Shown: positions 17,372 through 26,426 of the stretch, piece after piece
How the letters are laid out: each line of letters starts with the position of its first letter
Position numbering within the stretch: position 1 is the stretch's first letter
Assembly: GCF_039538365.1 (NCBI RefSeq)
Contig: NZ_BAABCA010000002.1
Coordinates: 186,001 to 250,000 of the forward strand
Reading direction: 5' to 3'
Length of the DNA: 64,000 nt
Origin: Postechiella marina
Lineage (GTDB): Bacteria > Bacteroidota > Bacteroidia > Flavobacteriales > Flavobacteriaceae
Notes under the pieces: generated by a model
The model's database searches: none
What the model was told of the DNA's origin: nothing
What the model saw: the letters and a program-made list of their open reading frames with translations, nothing else
Program-made: the position numbers and the translations under genes

Positions 17372-18095
17372 TTGTTTTCCCAAATCGTCGTTCTCTTTTT
17401 TGATATTCAATAATAGCATCATACAAATGTGTCTTAGTAAAGTCTGGCCAAAGTACATTTGTAAAATATAATTCAGCATAAGCAATTTGCCACAATAAAA
17501 AATTACTTATTCTTTGCTCGCCACTAGTGCGAATAAGCAAGTCTACATCTGGTAAATTTTGCGTGTAAAGATGCTCATTAATAATCGATTCATCAATTAT
17601 TCCGGGCGAAATTATATTATTTTTAACTTTAATACTAATTTCTTTAACAGTGTTTATGATTTCTTCCCTTGAACCATAACTAAGTGCTAGGGTTAAAGTC
17701 ATTCTACTATTACCTTTTGTTTGCTCCATAACTTCTTCTAACTCATTACGAACCTTGTCTGGCAAAGTGTTTAAAGAGCCTATAGCAAACAGTTTTATAT
17801 TGTTTTTTTGAAGCGTTTTTATTTCTTTTTTTAAAGAAGAAACAAGAAGTTTCATTAATGTTTTTACTTCTAATTTTGGTCTATTCCAATTTTCTGTAGA
17901 AAACGCATAAAGAGTTAAATTCTCTACACCTAACTCGGCACAGGCCTCAACTGTTGTTCTTACAGATTTTGTTCCATTTTCGTGACCAAAAGCACGAAGC
18001 ATTCCTTGTTGCTTTGCCCAACGCCCATTACCATCCATAATAATGGCAATGTGTTTAGGTAGTATTTTACTAAGTACTTGTTCTTTTAAATCCAT
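17358..18095 (-). CDS. uppS: Isoprenyl transferase (undecaprenyl diphosphate synthase)
   Basis: UppS condenses isopentenyl diphosphates into the C55 lipid carrier for cell-wall and O-antigen synthesis. The 245-residue protein has the catalytic Asp in HIAIIMDGNGRWA, the YAFSTENW block and the C-terminal LLIRTSGEQRISNF block. The length is typical. It starts 1 base after the DUF6089 stop and overlaps bamA, placing it in the envelope operon nadK-CBS-DUF6089-uppS-bamA. Confidence 0.95.
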   Translation of the reverse strand: MDLKEQVLSKILPKHIAIIMDGNGRWAKQQGMLRAFGHENGTKSVRTTVEACAELGVENLTLYAFSTENWNRPKLEVKTLMKLLVSSLKKEIKTLQKNNIKLFAIGSLNTLPDKVRNELEEVMEQTKGNSRMTLTLALSYGSREEIINTVKEISIKVKNNIISPGIIDESIINEHLYTQNLPDVDLLIRTSGEQRISNFLLWQIAYAELYFTNVLWPDFTKTHLYDAIIEYQKRERRFGKTSEQL

Positions 18096-18096
18096 T

Positions 18097-18783
18097 TTAA
18101 TTTACGCAATAACAAGGATTAAGTCCGAAAGTATAGGTTAAGGTAATACCAGAAAACATATACCAATCGTTATTATTAATATTACCAAATCTAAAAGATT
18201 GGTTAGCATCGTTATTAGGGTTACTCCCATCTAATGCGTCAGAAAAAGTATAACGCGCACCAACCTCTATGCCTAGTATTAATTTATCTATAAATGTTGT
18301 TTTAAAACCAAGCACCATAGGTATTCCGTATGCCCAACTCGAAGTGTTTTCTTGAATTTGTTGTCCATTATTAAAATAATGGTCGTCGTGTTTAGCAACA
18401 CTTATACCAGAGTATAAGTATGGTGTAGCTACTTTTCTACCAGAATGCAGGTTAAAATCTAAAAATGTAAATTCCATACCTACAGATAACTCTGTTATTT
18501 TGCTAGAAAACTCGTAGCCACGTTGCACACGTCTTGGGTCGTCTGAGTTTACATCTATGCCCTCTAACTCGCTAAACAACAACGAAAACCTATAAGAATG
18601 CCTTGAACTTCTATTCCATTTATAAATACCACCTATAGCCAACTGATTTGGAGAAACATAGTCTGTTGCCCCTACATCTCCAATAAAGTTGCTTCCACCA
18701 ATAAAAAGTCCAATTTCGTTAATTTGAGAATGACTAGCTTCAGCGCTTAAAATGCTTAATATCAATAAGATTAAATACCTCAT
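18097..18783 (-). CDS. DUF6089-family outer-membrane beta-barrel protein
   Basis: This 228-residue protein has a signal peptide (MRYLILLILSILSAEASHSQ) and alternating hydrophobic strands with aromatic girdle residues. Its start NEIGLFIGGSNFIGDVG is typical of the DUF6089 proteins found between nadK and uppS in flavobacteria. An 8-strand outer-membrane barrel is likely. The function is not known; the conserved position beside bamA suggests an envelope role. It ends CYCVN, with two cysteines near the C terminus. Confidence 0.8.
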   Translation of the reverse strand: MRYLILLILSILSAEASHSQINEIGLFIGGSNFIGDVGATDYVSPNQLAIGGIYKWNRSSRHSYRFSLLFSELEGIDVNSDDPRRVQRGYEFSSKITELSVGMEFTFLDFNLHSGRKVATPYLYSGISVAKHDDHYFNNGQQIQENTSSWAYGIPMVLGFKTTFIDKLILGIEVGARYTFSDALDGSNPNNDANQSFRFGNINNNDWYMFSGITLTYTFGLNPCYCVN

Positions 18784-18882
18784 AAATGTTCAAAAGTTTG
18801 CAAATATAATAAATAAGATTTGACTGTTACAATTTGGAGTAAACAGTATTTGTCTAAAACAGCTTTTCTTATAAATTATTGC

Positions 18883-19767
18883 CTAATTTCTCTTGTCTTC
18901 GCCCCAAAGTAGTTTTTTACGAAGCGTAGAGAAAAAAGACTCGTCTAACAAATCAATCATTTTAATGGTAAAATTTGCTTTTTTTATTTTTATGAGTGTT
19001 CCGTTTTCTAAAGTAGCGATTCTAGAATCTAAAGAAATTAAATGGCTCTCTTCTCTACCATTAACCTTAAGTTGTATTTCTGTAGAATCTGGAATAATTA
19101 ATGGTCTTGCACTTAAATTATGCGGTGCAATAGGTGTTAGTACAAAATTATTTGCACCAGGCGTAATTACTGGCCCACCACAACTTAAAGAGTAGCCTGT
19201 AGAACCTGTTGGTGTAGATACAATTAAACCATCGCTCCAATACGAATTTAAAAACTCATCGTCTAAATAAGTATCAACAGTAATCATAGCTGTCGAGTTT
19301 TTTCTGCTTACTGTAATCTCGTTTAAAGCAAAGCTCATCGCTTTTATGTCTTCATTTTCTGGCGATGTTTCTACAGAAAGCAAACTACGTTCGGATATTT
19401 TATAATGCCCGTCTAAAATATTTTGAATAGCTTGCTCTATGGCATCTACTTGAATGGTAGCTAAAAAACCTAATCTACCCGTATTAATGCCTATAATAGG
19501 AATACCTAAATCTTTAACAAACATGGTAGACCTTAAAATAGTACCATCGCCACCAATACTAACTAAAAAATCAAAAGATTTGTCGAGTTCTTTAAAAGTA
19601 TTGTATGTATTAAAGTTTTGTATACCGTGATCCTCTATACCAATAAGCTCATGAAAATGAGTTTCTATAAAAGCATCAATTCCTTTTTTATTTAAATAAT
19701 TAAATAGCGTTTCTACCGATGCCGATGTGGTATCGTTGTAATATCGTCCAAAAATGGCAACCTTCAT
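18883..19767 (-). CDS. nadK: NAD kinase
   Basis: NadK phosphorylates NAD to NADP in the cytoplasm. The 294-residue protein has the GGDGT motif (SIGGDGTIL, near residue 73), the NE/D segment ALNEITVSR and the glycine-rich SDGLIVSTPTGSTGYSLS block. The length fits the family. It lies 4 bases after the CBS-domain gene and is separated from DUF6089 by about 100 bases. Confidence 0.95.
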   Translation of the reverse strand: MKVAIFGRYYNDTTSASVETLFNYLNKKGIDAFIETHFHELIGIEDHGIQNFNTYNTFKELDKSFDFLVSIGGDGTILRSTMFVKDLGIPIIGINTGRLGFLATIQVDAIEQAIQNILDGHYKISERSLLSVETSPENEDIKAMSFALNEITVSRKNSTAMITVDTYLDDEFLNSYWSDGLIVSTPTGSTGYSLSCGGPVITPGANNFVLTPIAPHNLSARPLIIPDSTEIQLKVNGREESHLISLDSRIATLENGTLIKIKKANFTIKMIDLLDESFFSTLRKKLLWGEDKRN

Positions 19768-19771
19768 AAAA

Positions 19772-20431
19772 TTACATGTTTAAATATTTATTTAAATAAT
19801 CAGAACGCTCTTTTAAACTTTGCGTATAACTATCTTCTTCGTGCCCAGATACAATATTATAGCTATATCGCCTAAAGGTTTGAATAATATCATTTAAACC
19901 CGTATTACCTATTTTAAGCGTTACTTGTACTAAGTCGTTTTTCATTTTAGAAATAAAAGCACCTAGTAGTTTCCCGTTATTAGACTCTACAATTTGACTT
20001 ATTTCGCTAAACGAATAATCGTTAATACCTTTTTCTACAACTAAAACGCCTCCTGCTTCAAACAAAAATGGCGATTCGTTAAATAAACTAATTATATCTT
20101 TAAGCTCGTAATAACCTAAATACCTGTTTTTTTCACTTAAAACCGGCATAATATTAGACGAGTTCTGTGCAAAAGCCTCTAACACATCCAACCACATTGT
20201 GTTTTCTCTAACAAAAAAACTTTCTATGGCATACATATATTCAACTAAGTTTTTTTCGCCTTCAAAACAATGCGCATCAGTTTCAAAAAACAATCCCATA
20301 AAAGTTTCATCCTCATTTTTAATAGGAATATGAGAATACGACAATTGATTAAATAATTGCTGCAACTCACTTACTTTAGCATTGCTAGCCAGTGGTTTTA
20401 TGTCGTTAATTATGTATTCTGAAAGTTTCAT
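19772..20431 (-). CDS. CBS-domain protein
   Basis: The 219-residue protein has two CBS-like motifs in the N-terminal 130 residues (LFNQLSYSHIPIKNED and NIMPVLSEKNRYLGYYEL), which usually bind adenosyl nucleotides. The C-terminal part (about 130-219) looks like an ACT-like fold but has no motif I can name. It is the first gene of the minus-strand nadK cluster. The role is unknown; nucleotide sensing linked to NADP synthesis would be speculation. Confidence 0.8.
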   Translation of the reverse strand: MKLSEYIINDIKPLASNAKVSELQQLFNQLSYSHIPIKNEDETFMGLFFETDAHCFEGEKNLVEYMYAIESFFVRENTMWLDVLEAFAQNSSNIMPVLSEKNRYLGYYELKDIISLFNESPFLFEAGGVLVVEKGINDYSFSEISQIVESNNGKLLGAFISKMKNDLVQVTLKIGNTGLNDIIQTFRRYSYNIVSGHEEDSYTQSLKERSDYLNKYLNM

Positions 20432-20496
20432 CTTTAAATGGATATTTCCTTATGCAAATTAATTAAAAAAATAGCACTTAAGCCTGTTCTACTTTG

Positions 20497-20504
20497 TATT
20501 TTTG
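20497..20504 (+). promoter_or_regulatory. Promoter -7 motif of pdxJ
   Basis: TATTTTTG matches TAnnTTTG and ends 20 bases before the pdxJ ATG at 20524. The -33 region is weak (TTA at 20478-20480, 16-base spacer). The motif shows that the ten upstream in-frame codons are not translated. Confidence 0.6.
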
Positions 20505-20523
20505 CAACATAAATAGTAATATT

Positions 20524-21237
20524 ATGACAAAGTTAAGTGTAAATATTAATAAGATTGCCACATTACGCAACTCTAGAGGAGGCGATGTACCTAATGTGGT
20601 TAAGTTTGCAAAAGATGTACAACGTTTTGGAGCAGAAGGCGTCACTATTCATCCAAGACCAGACGAACGCCATATACGCTATCAAGATGCACGCGACCTA
20701 AAACCAGAAGTTTATACCGAGTATAATATTGAAGGCAACCCTATAAAATCTTTTTTAGATTTAGTATTAGAAACCAAACCAACACAAGTAACCCTTGTTC
20801 CAGATGCAGAAGATGCCATTACAAGTAATGCGGGTTGGGACACTATAAAACACAAAGATTTTTTAATTGATGTAATAAAAGAATTTAAGCAAAATGGCAT
20901 TAGGACATCTATTTTTGTAGACCCTGTTTTAGAGCAAATTGAAGGCGCTAAAGCTACAGGAACCGACAGAATTGAGCTTTACACCGAAGCCTTTGCACAC
21001 CAATACAGTTTAAGCAACAAAGAAGCTATAAAACCTTACACAGCTTGTGCCGAGCTAGCTAATAAATTAGGTTTAGGCATTAATGCTGGCCACGATTTAT
21101 CTTTAGACAACATAAAGTTTTTTAAAGAAAACATCCCTGGATTACTTGAAGTATCTATTGGCCATGCCCTAATAGCCGAGAGTTTATATCTTGGCGTAGA
21201 AAATGTTATTCAAATGTATTTACATAAATTAAAATAA
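20524..21237 (+). CDS. pdxJ: Pyridoxine 5'-phosphate synthase
   Basis: PdxJ closes the ring of vitamin B6 from deoxyxylulose phosphate and aminoacetone phosphate. The 237-residue protein has LSVNINKIATLRNSRGG at the N terminus, GVTIHPRPDERHI near residue 40 with the catalytic His, and GINAGHDLSL near 190. ATG 20524 is chosen because the promoter lies over the earlier in-frame codons. Its stop overlaps the ATG of the hydrolase gene (TAATG), so the two are coupled. Confidence 0.95.
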   Translation: MTKLSVNINKIATLRNSRGGDVPNVVKFAKDVQRFGAEGVTIHPRPDERHIRYQDARDLKPEVYTEYNIEGNPIKSFLDLVLETKPTQVTLVPDAEDAITSNAGWDTIKHKDFLIDVIKEFKQNGIRTSIFVDPVLEQIEGAKATGTDRIELYTEAFAHQYSLSNKEAIKPYTACAELANKLGLGINAGHDLSLDNIKFFKENIPGLLEVSIGHALIAESLYLGVENVIQMYLHKLK

Positions 21238-22001
21238 TGCTTTTACACTCTAATATTTTAGGCGAAGGTAAACCTTTTGTTATTCTACATGGTTTTTTAG
21301 GCATGAGCGATAATTGGAAAACACTTGGACGTCAATTTAGCGAACAAGGCTACCAAGTGCACTTAGTAGACCAACGTAACCATGGCAGAAGTTTTCATGA
21401 TAATAATTTTAATTACGAAATTCTTGCCGAAGATTTAAAAAACTACTGCGATACAAACAACCTAACAGATATTGTTTTGCTAGGCCACTCTATGGGTGGT
21501 AAAACAGCCATGTTGTTTTCTACACTTTATCCAGAACTTGTTTCTAAGCTAATAATAGCCGATATTTCTCCGCGTTTTTACCCTGTACACCACGATGCTA
21601 TTTTAAACGGATTATCTGCTTTAAATTTTGACATTATAAAAACTAGAGGCGAAGCAGACAATTTTTTAAGCAGCTATGTAGACGATGCTGGTACACGCAT
21701 GTTTTTACTTAAAAATTTATATTGGGTAGAAAAAGGACAATTAGGCTTACGCATAAATTTAGAGGTTTTAAAAAATGAAGTTGAAGAAGTGGGCGAATCT
21801 TTACCAAGTTACGCAACCTTTAATAAAGACACACTGTTTTTAAGAGGAGACCGATCTGAATATATTGGAGTTGGCGATGAAACTATAATTAATAACCATT
21901 TTACCAAAGCAGAAATTATTACAATCTCTAACGCTGGACACTGGTTACATGCAGAAAACCCTAAAGACTTTTTTGCTGCTGTGGTTGGTTTTATTAGTTA
22001 A
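21237..22001 (+). CDS. Alpha/beta hydrolase (YbfF-type esterase)
   Basis: The 254-residue cytoplasmic protein has the oxyanion segment LHGFLGMSDNW (residues 17-27), the nucleophile Ser in GHSMGG near 86, an acid in LRGDRSEYI and the catalytic His in NAGHWLHAE near 236. This is the layout of small acyl-esterases such as E. coli YbfF. The substrate is unknown. It is translationally coupled to pdxJ. Confidence 0.85.
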   Translation: MLLHSNILGEGKPFVILHGFLGMSDNWKTLGRQFSEQGYQVHLVDQRNHGRSFHDNNFNYEILAEDLKNYCDTNNLTDIVLLGHSMGGKTAMLFSTLYPELVSKLIIADISPRFYPVHHDAILNGLSALNFDIIKTRGEADNFLSSYVDDAGTRMFLLKNLYWVEKGQLGLRINLEVLKNEVEEVGESLPSYATFNKDTLFLRGDRSEYIGVGDETIINNHFTKAEIITISNAGHWLHAENPKDFFAAVVGFIS

Positions 22002-22033
22002 TTTTTGTTTGTATATTTAATAAAAATTCAAAA

Positions 22034-22381
22034 ATGAAATCTATAATAAAACTATTATTAAATGCGCTAGCAGTAGTCATTCTTTCAAAAATTCTATCTG
22101 GCGTTAGCGTAGAGTCTTACACAACAGCCATTATTGTTGCTATTGTTTTATCGCTACTTAATCTTTTAGTAAAACCAATTTTGGTTATTTTAACATTTCC
22201 TATAACTGTTTTTACACTTGGTTTGTTTTTACTAGTAGTTAATGCCATTATTATATTTCTGGCCGACTATTTAATAGATGGCTTTTCGGTAAGTAGCATT
22301 TGGATTGCCATACTGTTTAGCATCCTACTATCTATACTTCAATCTTTGCTTCATACCCTACTAAAAGAAGATAAAAAATAA
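22034..22381 (+). CDS. Small four-helix membrane protein (phage holin family 4 / YvlD type)
   Basis: The 115-residue protein has four hydrophobic segments separated by the conserved NLLVKPILVILTFPITVFTLG block, a hallmark of the YvlD family, which databases name after mycobacterial phage holins. No phage genes are nearby, so the holin label should not be taken as function. It follows the hydrolase gene by 32 bases. Confidence 0.8.
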   Translation: MKSIIKLLLNALAVVILSKILSGVSVESYTTAIIVAIVLSLLNLLVKPILVILTFPITVFTLGLFLLVVNAIIIFLADYLIDGFSVSSIWIAILFSILLSILQSLLHTLLKEDKK

Positions 22382-22487
22382 ATAAATTTTATTGTTTTTA
22401 GAATATAAAACTATTCTACAGAAGAATTCATTCAGATTTCTTTACATAATTTTAAGGAAATCACATAAAATCAAGCAATTAAAAACT

Positions 22488-22517
22488 TTGTTAGGATGTA
22501 AAAATATATTATTTTTG
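22488..22517 (+). promoter_or_regulatory. Bacteroidota-type promoter of tig
   Basis: TTG at 22488-22490, a 19-base spacer and TATTTTTG at 22510-22517 match the consensus. The expected leader to the tig ATG at 22669 is about 145 bases. Confidence 0.7.
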
Positions 22518-22668
22518 CATCCCAATTTTAATAGCGAAATTTTTAAACCTTCAACCCTTAAAAAGTCCTATTAAAACTGTTTTTTTCCATAAAAATTGGA
22601 AATTTAAAAATTTCAGGTTGTAAAAAAACCGTTTGTTAAATGCCAAAAAAGGCTTTATATCATTTAAA

Positions 22669-23997
22669 ATGAATATTACAAGAGAAAACGTTGATGCATT
22701 AAATGCTGTAGTAAAAGTAGATATCGCAAAAGAAGATTACAGCGATAAAGTTGAAAAAATCTTAACAGATTACCGTAAAACTGCAAATATTCCTGGTTTT
22801 AGAAAAGGTCACGTACCAATGGGAATGGTAAAAAAGCAATATGGAAAAGCAGTATTAGTTGACGAAGTAAATAAATTATTACAAGACGCGTTAAACAAAT
22901 ATTTAACAGAAGAAAAACTAGATGTTCTTGGGCAACCATTACCTAAAGATCAAGATTTAGATTGGGATTCTGATAATTTTTCTTTTGAATTCGAATTAGG
23001 TTTAGCACCAGAATTTGAAGTTAACTTAAAAGGAAAAAAAGCTATCGATCAATACAACATCGTTGCAGACGATAAAATGATTGACGAGCAAATAGAGCGT
23101 ATTCAAAAACAATACGGCAAATTAGTATCTCAAGATGCTGTTGAAGCAGATAGCGAAATTACAGGAACTTACACTAACGAAGAAAAAGAAGTTAACAATA
23201 CTACAACTATTACTTTAGACAAATTTAAAGGCAAAGCAACTGCAAAACAATTTGTTGGCGCTAAAGTTGGAGATGTTATTGTTTTAAAAACAAAAGGTCT
23301 TTTTGATGATGAGCACGATTTAATGGATGCTTTAAAATTAGGACACGACGAAGTTCATGATTTAGATATCGAAGTATCTTTTACAATCTCTGAAATTAAT
23401 AAAAGAGAATTAGCCGATTTAGACCAAGAGTTATTCGATAAATTATTTGGTAAAGATGGAGGTGTAAACTCTGTAACAGAATTAAAAGCTAAAATTAAAG
23501 AAGATGCAGAAAAGCAATTTGTACAACAGGCAGACCAAAAGCTTTTAAACGACGTAACAGAATATTTAGTAGAAAATACTAAATTCGATTTACCTGCAGA
23601 ATTTTTAACAAAATGGATGCAAACCTCTGGAGAAAAGCAAATTGATGCTGAGCAAGCAAAAGAAGAATATGAAAAATCTGAAAAAAGCTTACGTTACCAA
23701 TTAATAGAAGGTAAATTAATTTCTGAGAACAACATTCAAGTAACTATGGATGACATTAAAGGTCATGCTAGAGAAATGATTAAAGCGCAAATGGCTCAAT
23801 TTGGTCAAATGAATCCTTCTGATAAAGAATTAGACGATATTGCTGCTCGTGTATTATCTAACCAAGAAGAAGCACGTCGTATCTCAGAGCAATTAATTAG
23901 TCAAAAACTAATTAGCTTATACAAAGAAAAAGCAAATCTTAAAGTAAAAGAGTTAACATACGAAAAGTTTGTTAAAGAAGTTTACGGAGATAAATAA
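22669..23997 (+). CDS. tig: Trigger factor (ribosome-associated chaperone)
   Basis: Trigger factor binds at the ribosome exit tunnel and holds nascent chains. The 442-residue protein has the N-terminal ribosome-binding domain with NIPGFRKGHVPMG near residue 36, matching the signature GFRxGxxP, and a long helical C-terminal domain. The middle PPIase domain appears short and diverged, as in other Bacteroidota. ATG 22669 gives the standard MNITRENVD start. It precedes clpP and clpX, the conserved order for protein quality control. Confidence 0.93.
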   Translation: MNITRENVDALNAVVKVDIAKEDYSDKVEKILTDYRKTANIPGFRKGHVPMGMVKKQYGKAVLVDEVNKLLQDALNKYLTEEKLDVLGQPLPKDQDLDWDSDNFSFEFELGLAPEFEVNLKGKKAIDQYNIVADDKMIDEQIERIQKQYGKLVSQDAVEADSEITGTYTNEEKEVNNTTTITLDKFKGKATAKQFVGAKVGDVIVLKTKGLFDDEHDLMDALKLGHDEVHDLDIEVSFTISEINKRELADLDQELFDKLFGKDGGVNSVTELKAKIKEDAEKQFVQQADQKLLNDVTEYLVENTKFDLPAEFLTKWMQTSGEKQIDAEQAKEEYEKSEKSLRYQLIEGKLISENNIQVTMDDIKGHAREMIKAQMAQFGQMNPSDKELDDIAARVLSNQEEARRISEQLISQKLISLYKEKANLKVKELTYEKFVKEVYGDK

Positions 23998-24022
23998 ATA
24001 AGGAATAATTTCTTATATTTAT

Positions 24023-24053
24023 AGGCGCTTTAATTTAAGGATTAAAGCGCCTT
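24023..24053 (+). terminator. Terminator after tig
   Basis: The stem GGCGCTTTAAT/ATTAAAGCGCC with loop TTAAGG is followed by a T-rich stretch. Confidence 0.75.
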
Positions 24054-24150
24054 ATTTATTGAGCATAGTACTGTAAAATTAACAGAACAATAAACTTAAT
24101 AATAAATATTGAGGAACTTAACCCTAAAGTAAAACAACACAAAAAAGACT

Positions 24151-24825
24151 ATGGATTACGCAAAGGAATTTGAAAAATTCGCTATAAAAGACCAAGGTAT
24201 TAGCAGTACGTACTACAATAAAATAGTTAGTAGCATGTACCCGTCTAATTTAACACCTAATATTATTGAAGAGCGCCAAATGAACATCGCTATTTTCGAT
24301 GTATTCTCGCGTTTAATGATGGATCGTATCATTTTTATGGGTACAGGTATTAACGACCAGGTAGCAAATATTATTCAAGCACAATTATTATTTTTAGAAA
24401 GTGTAGATGCTAATAAAGACATACAAATATACATAAACTCTCCAGGAGGCAGTGTATACGCAGGTTTAGGTATTTACGATACCATGCAATTTATAAAACC
24501 AGATGTAGCAACAATATGCACCGGTATGGCAGCATCAATGGGTGCCGTTTTATTATGTGCTGGCGCTAAAGGTAAACGAAGTGGCTTAACACATTCTCGT
24601 GTTATGATTCACCAACCACTAGGCGGTGCACAAGGGCAAGCAAGTGATATAGAAATTACTGCTAGAGAAATTTTAACCCTAAAAGAAGAACTTTACAACA
24701 TTATTAGTAAGCATTCTGGTCAAGATTACGACAAAGTATACGCAGATAGTGATAGAGATTACTGGATGAAAGCTGATAAAGCGAAGGAATACGGTATGAT
24801 TGACGAGATTTTAGCTCGTAATTAA
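24151..24825 (+). CDS. clpP: ATP-dependent Clp protease proteolytic subunit
   Basis: ClpP forms the 14-mer serine protease chamber that works with ClpX. The 224-residue protein has the catalytic Ser129 in GMAASMGA, His154 in VMIHQPLGG and the Asp in the DRDYWM segment near the C terminus. An N-terminal extension of about 30 residues before the conserved core is usual in Bacteroidota. It lies between tig and clpX. Confidence 0.95.
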   Translation: MDYAKEFEKFAIKDQGISSTYYNKIVSSMYPSNLTPNIIEERQMNIAIFDVFSRLMMDRIIFMGTGINDQVANIIQAQLLFLESVDANKDIQIYINSPGGSVYAGLGIYDTMQFIKPDVATICTGMAASMGAVLLCAGAKGKRSGLTHSRVMIHQPLGGAQGQASDIEITAREILTLKEELYNIISKHSGQDYDKVYADSDRDYWMKADKAKEYGMIDEILARN

Positions 24826-24898
24826 ATTAAAAATTGTAATTTTATACAATTCTTACAGAGGGATTTACATTAAATTTATCCCATAAAACAAATGATTA

Positions 24899-26131
24899 AT
24901 GGCAAAGGAAGAATTAGAATGTTCATTTTGTGGTCGTAAAAAATCAGAAACCAACCTTTTAATAGCAGGGTTAGATGCGCATATATGCGATAGATGCATC
25001 GAGCAAGCTCATGGTATTGTTATAGAAGAATCTAAACAAACAGATACCAGTGATCTCTCGGCAGAACTGAAATTACGTAAACCACTTCAAATAAAAGAAT
25101 TTTTAGACGAGTATATAATTGGTCAAGGCACAACAAAAAAGGTAATGTCTGTTGCGGTTTACAACCACTACAAACGCTTGTTACAACCTGCATCTAGTGA
25201 CGATATAGAAATTCAAAAAAGTAATATTGTAATGGTTGGACAAACCGGTACAGGAAAAACATTAATGGCTAAAACCATTGCTAAAATGTTAAACGTACCA
25301 CTTGCCATTGTAGATGCTACTGTTTTAACAGAAGCTGGTTATGTAGGAGAGGATGTAGAAAGCATATTAACACGTTTATTACAAGCTGCTGATTATAACT
25401 TAGAAAAAGCAGAAAAGGGTATTGTTTTTATAGACGAAATCGATAAAATTGCACGTAAAAGTGATAACCCATCTATAACTAGAGATGTTTCTGGAGAAGG
25501 AGTACAGCAGGCTCTATTAAAATTATTAGAAGGTACTGTTGTTAATGTTCCGCCAAAAGGAGGACGTAAACATCCCGACCAGAAATTTATAGAGGTAAAC
25601 ACAGAAAACATCTTATTTATTGCTGGTGGTGCTTTTGATGGTATAGATCGTGTTATTTCTAAACGTTTAAACATGCAAGCTGTTGGTTACAGCGCTTCAA
25701 TTTCTGATGAAGTTGTAGATCAAGATAATTTACTACAATATATTATTCCGAAAGACTTAAAAGATTTTGGATTAATTCCTGAAATTATAGGTAGATTACC
25801 TGTGCTTACACACATGGATCCTCTAGATGCAGATACACTAAGAGCCATTCTTACAGAGCCTAAAAATGCTATTATCAAACAATATAAAAAATTGTTTGAA
25901 ATGGACGAAATTGACTTTAATATTACAGATGGCGCGTTAAACTTTATTGTAAATAAAGCAATAGAATATAAACTAGGAGCTAGAGGATTAAGATCTTTAT
26001 GCGAAGAAATTTTAACAGACGCCATGTTTGAATTACCTAGTAGTAGCGATAAAAAGCTAAATGTTACTAAAATTTACGCAGAAGATAAATTAACAAAAAC
26101 AAAACTTAAAAAACTTAAAGCTGTATCTTAA
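24899..26131 (+). CDS. clpX: ATP-dependent Clp protease ATPase subunit
   Basis: ClpX unfolds tagged substrates and feeds them to ClpP. The 410-residue protein has the N-terminal zinc-binding CSFCGRKK...CDRC domain, Walker A GQTGTGKT near residue 118, the pore loop AGYVGED, Walker B IVFIDEIDKIA and sensor-2 GARGLR near the end. The length is normal. It is 73 bases downstream of clpP and is followed by a terminator. Confidence 0.95.
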   Translation: MAKEELECSFCGRKKSETNLLIAGLDAHICDRCIEQAHGIVIEESKQTDTSDLSAELKLRKPLQIKEFLDEYIIGQGTTKKVMSVAVYNHYKRLLQPASSDDIEIQKSNIVMVGQTGTGKTLMAKTIAKMLNVPLAIVDATVLTEAGYVGEDVESILTRLLQAADYNLEKAEKGIVFIDEIDKIARKSDNPSITRDVSGEGVQQALLKLLEGTVVNVPPKGGRKHPDQKFIEVNTENILFIAGGAFDGIDRVISKRLNMQAVGYSASISDEVVDQDNLLQYIIPKDLKDFGLIPEIIGRLPVLTHMDPLDADTLRAILTEPKNAIIKQYKKLFEMDEIDFNITDGALNFIVNKAIEYKLGARGLRSLCEEILTDAMFELPSSSDKKLNVTKIYAEDKLTKTKLKKLKAVS

Positions 26132-26150
26132 GTTTTAAAGTAAATATTAT

Positions 26151-26179
26151 AAAAAACCACGCTAATTGCGTGGTTTTTT
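26151..26179 (+). terminator. Terminator after clpX
   Basis: AAAAAACCACGC, loop TAATT, GCGTGGTTTTTT forms a perfect hairpin with A and T tracts. The remaining DNA up to 26426 shows only a doubtful 38-codon frame at 26294-26410 and no clear signal. Confidence 0.85.
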
Positions 26180-26426
26180 GTTTTATGGATTTTTAATTAA
26201 TAAAATACATTACGGATAAATAGAGCTTGTACCTTAAACCTCGCACAGCATATATATTTCTATAAGGGATTGAAATATTTACCTATTTATTTTATGAATA
26301 TTAATAATACAATCAAAAGTATACTTATTGCTCAAGGTTACAAAATGAATTTTAAGCTTTTAGTTAAGCCGAATAAATACTCGTTAAAAAACTTGAAGCA
26401 CTGTTGTTAAACGTATATTATTAACT

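Noticed and set aside
22034..22381. Evidence of prophage from the holin-like protein
   Set aside because: The YvlD-type family is widespread outside phages, and no other phage gene is present in the window.
22392..22574. 60-codon plus-strand frame before tig
   Set aside because: It covers the tig promoter (22488-22517) and has unusual composition with no recognisable domain; more likely untranslated leader DNA.
26294..26410. 38-codon plus-strand frame (MNINNTIKSILIAQGYK...) after clpX
   Set aside because: The start resembles a helix-turn-helix regulator, but the frame is short, has no clear promoter, and the composition is ambiguous. It may be a gene remnant; not enough to call.
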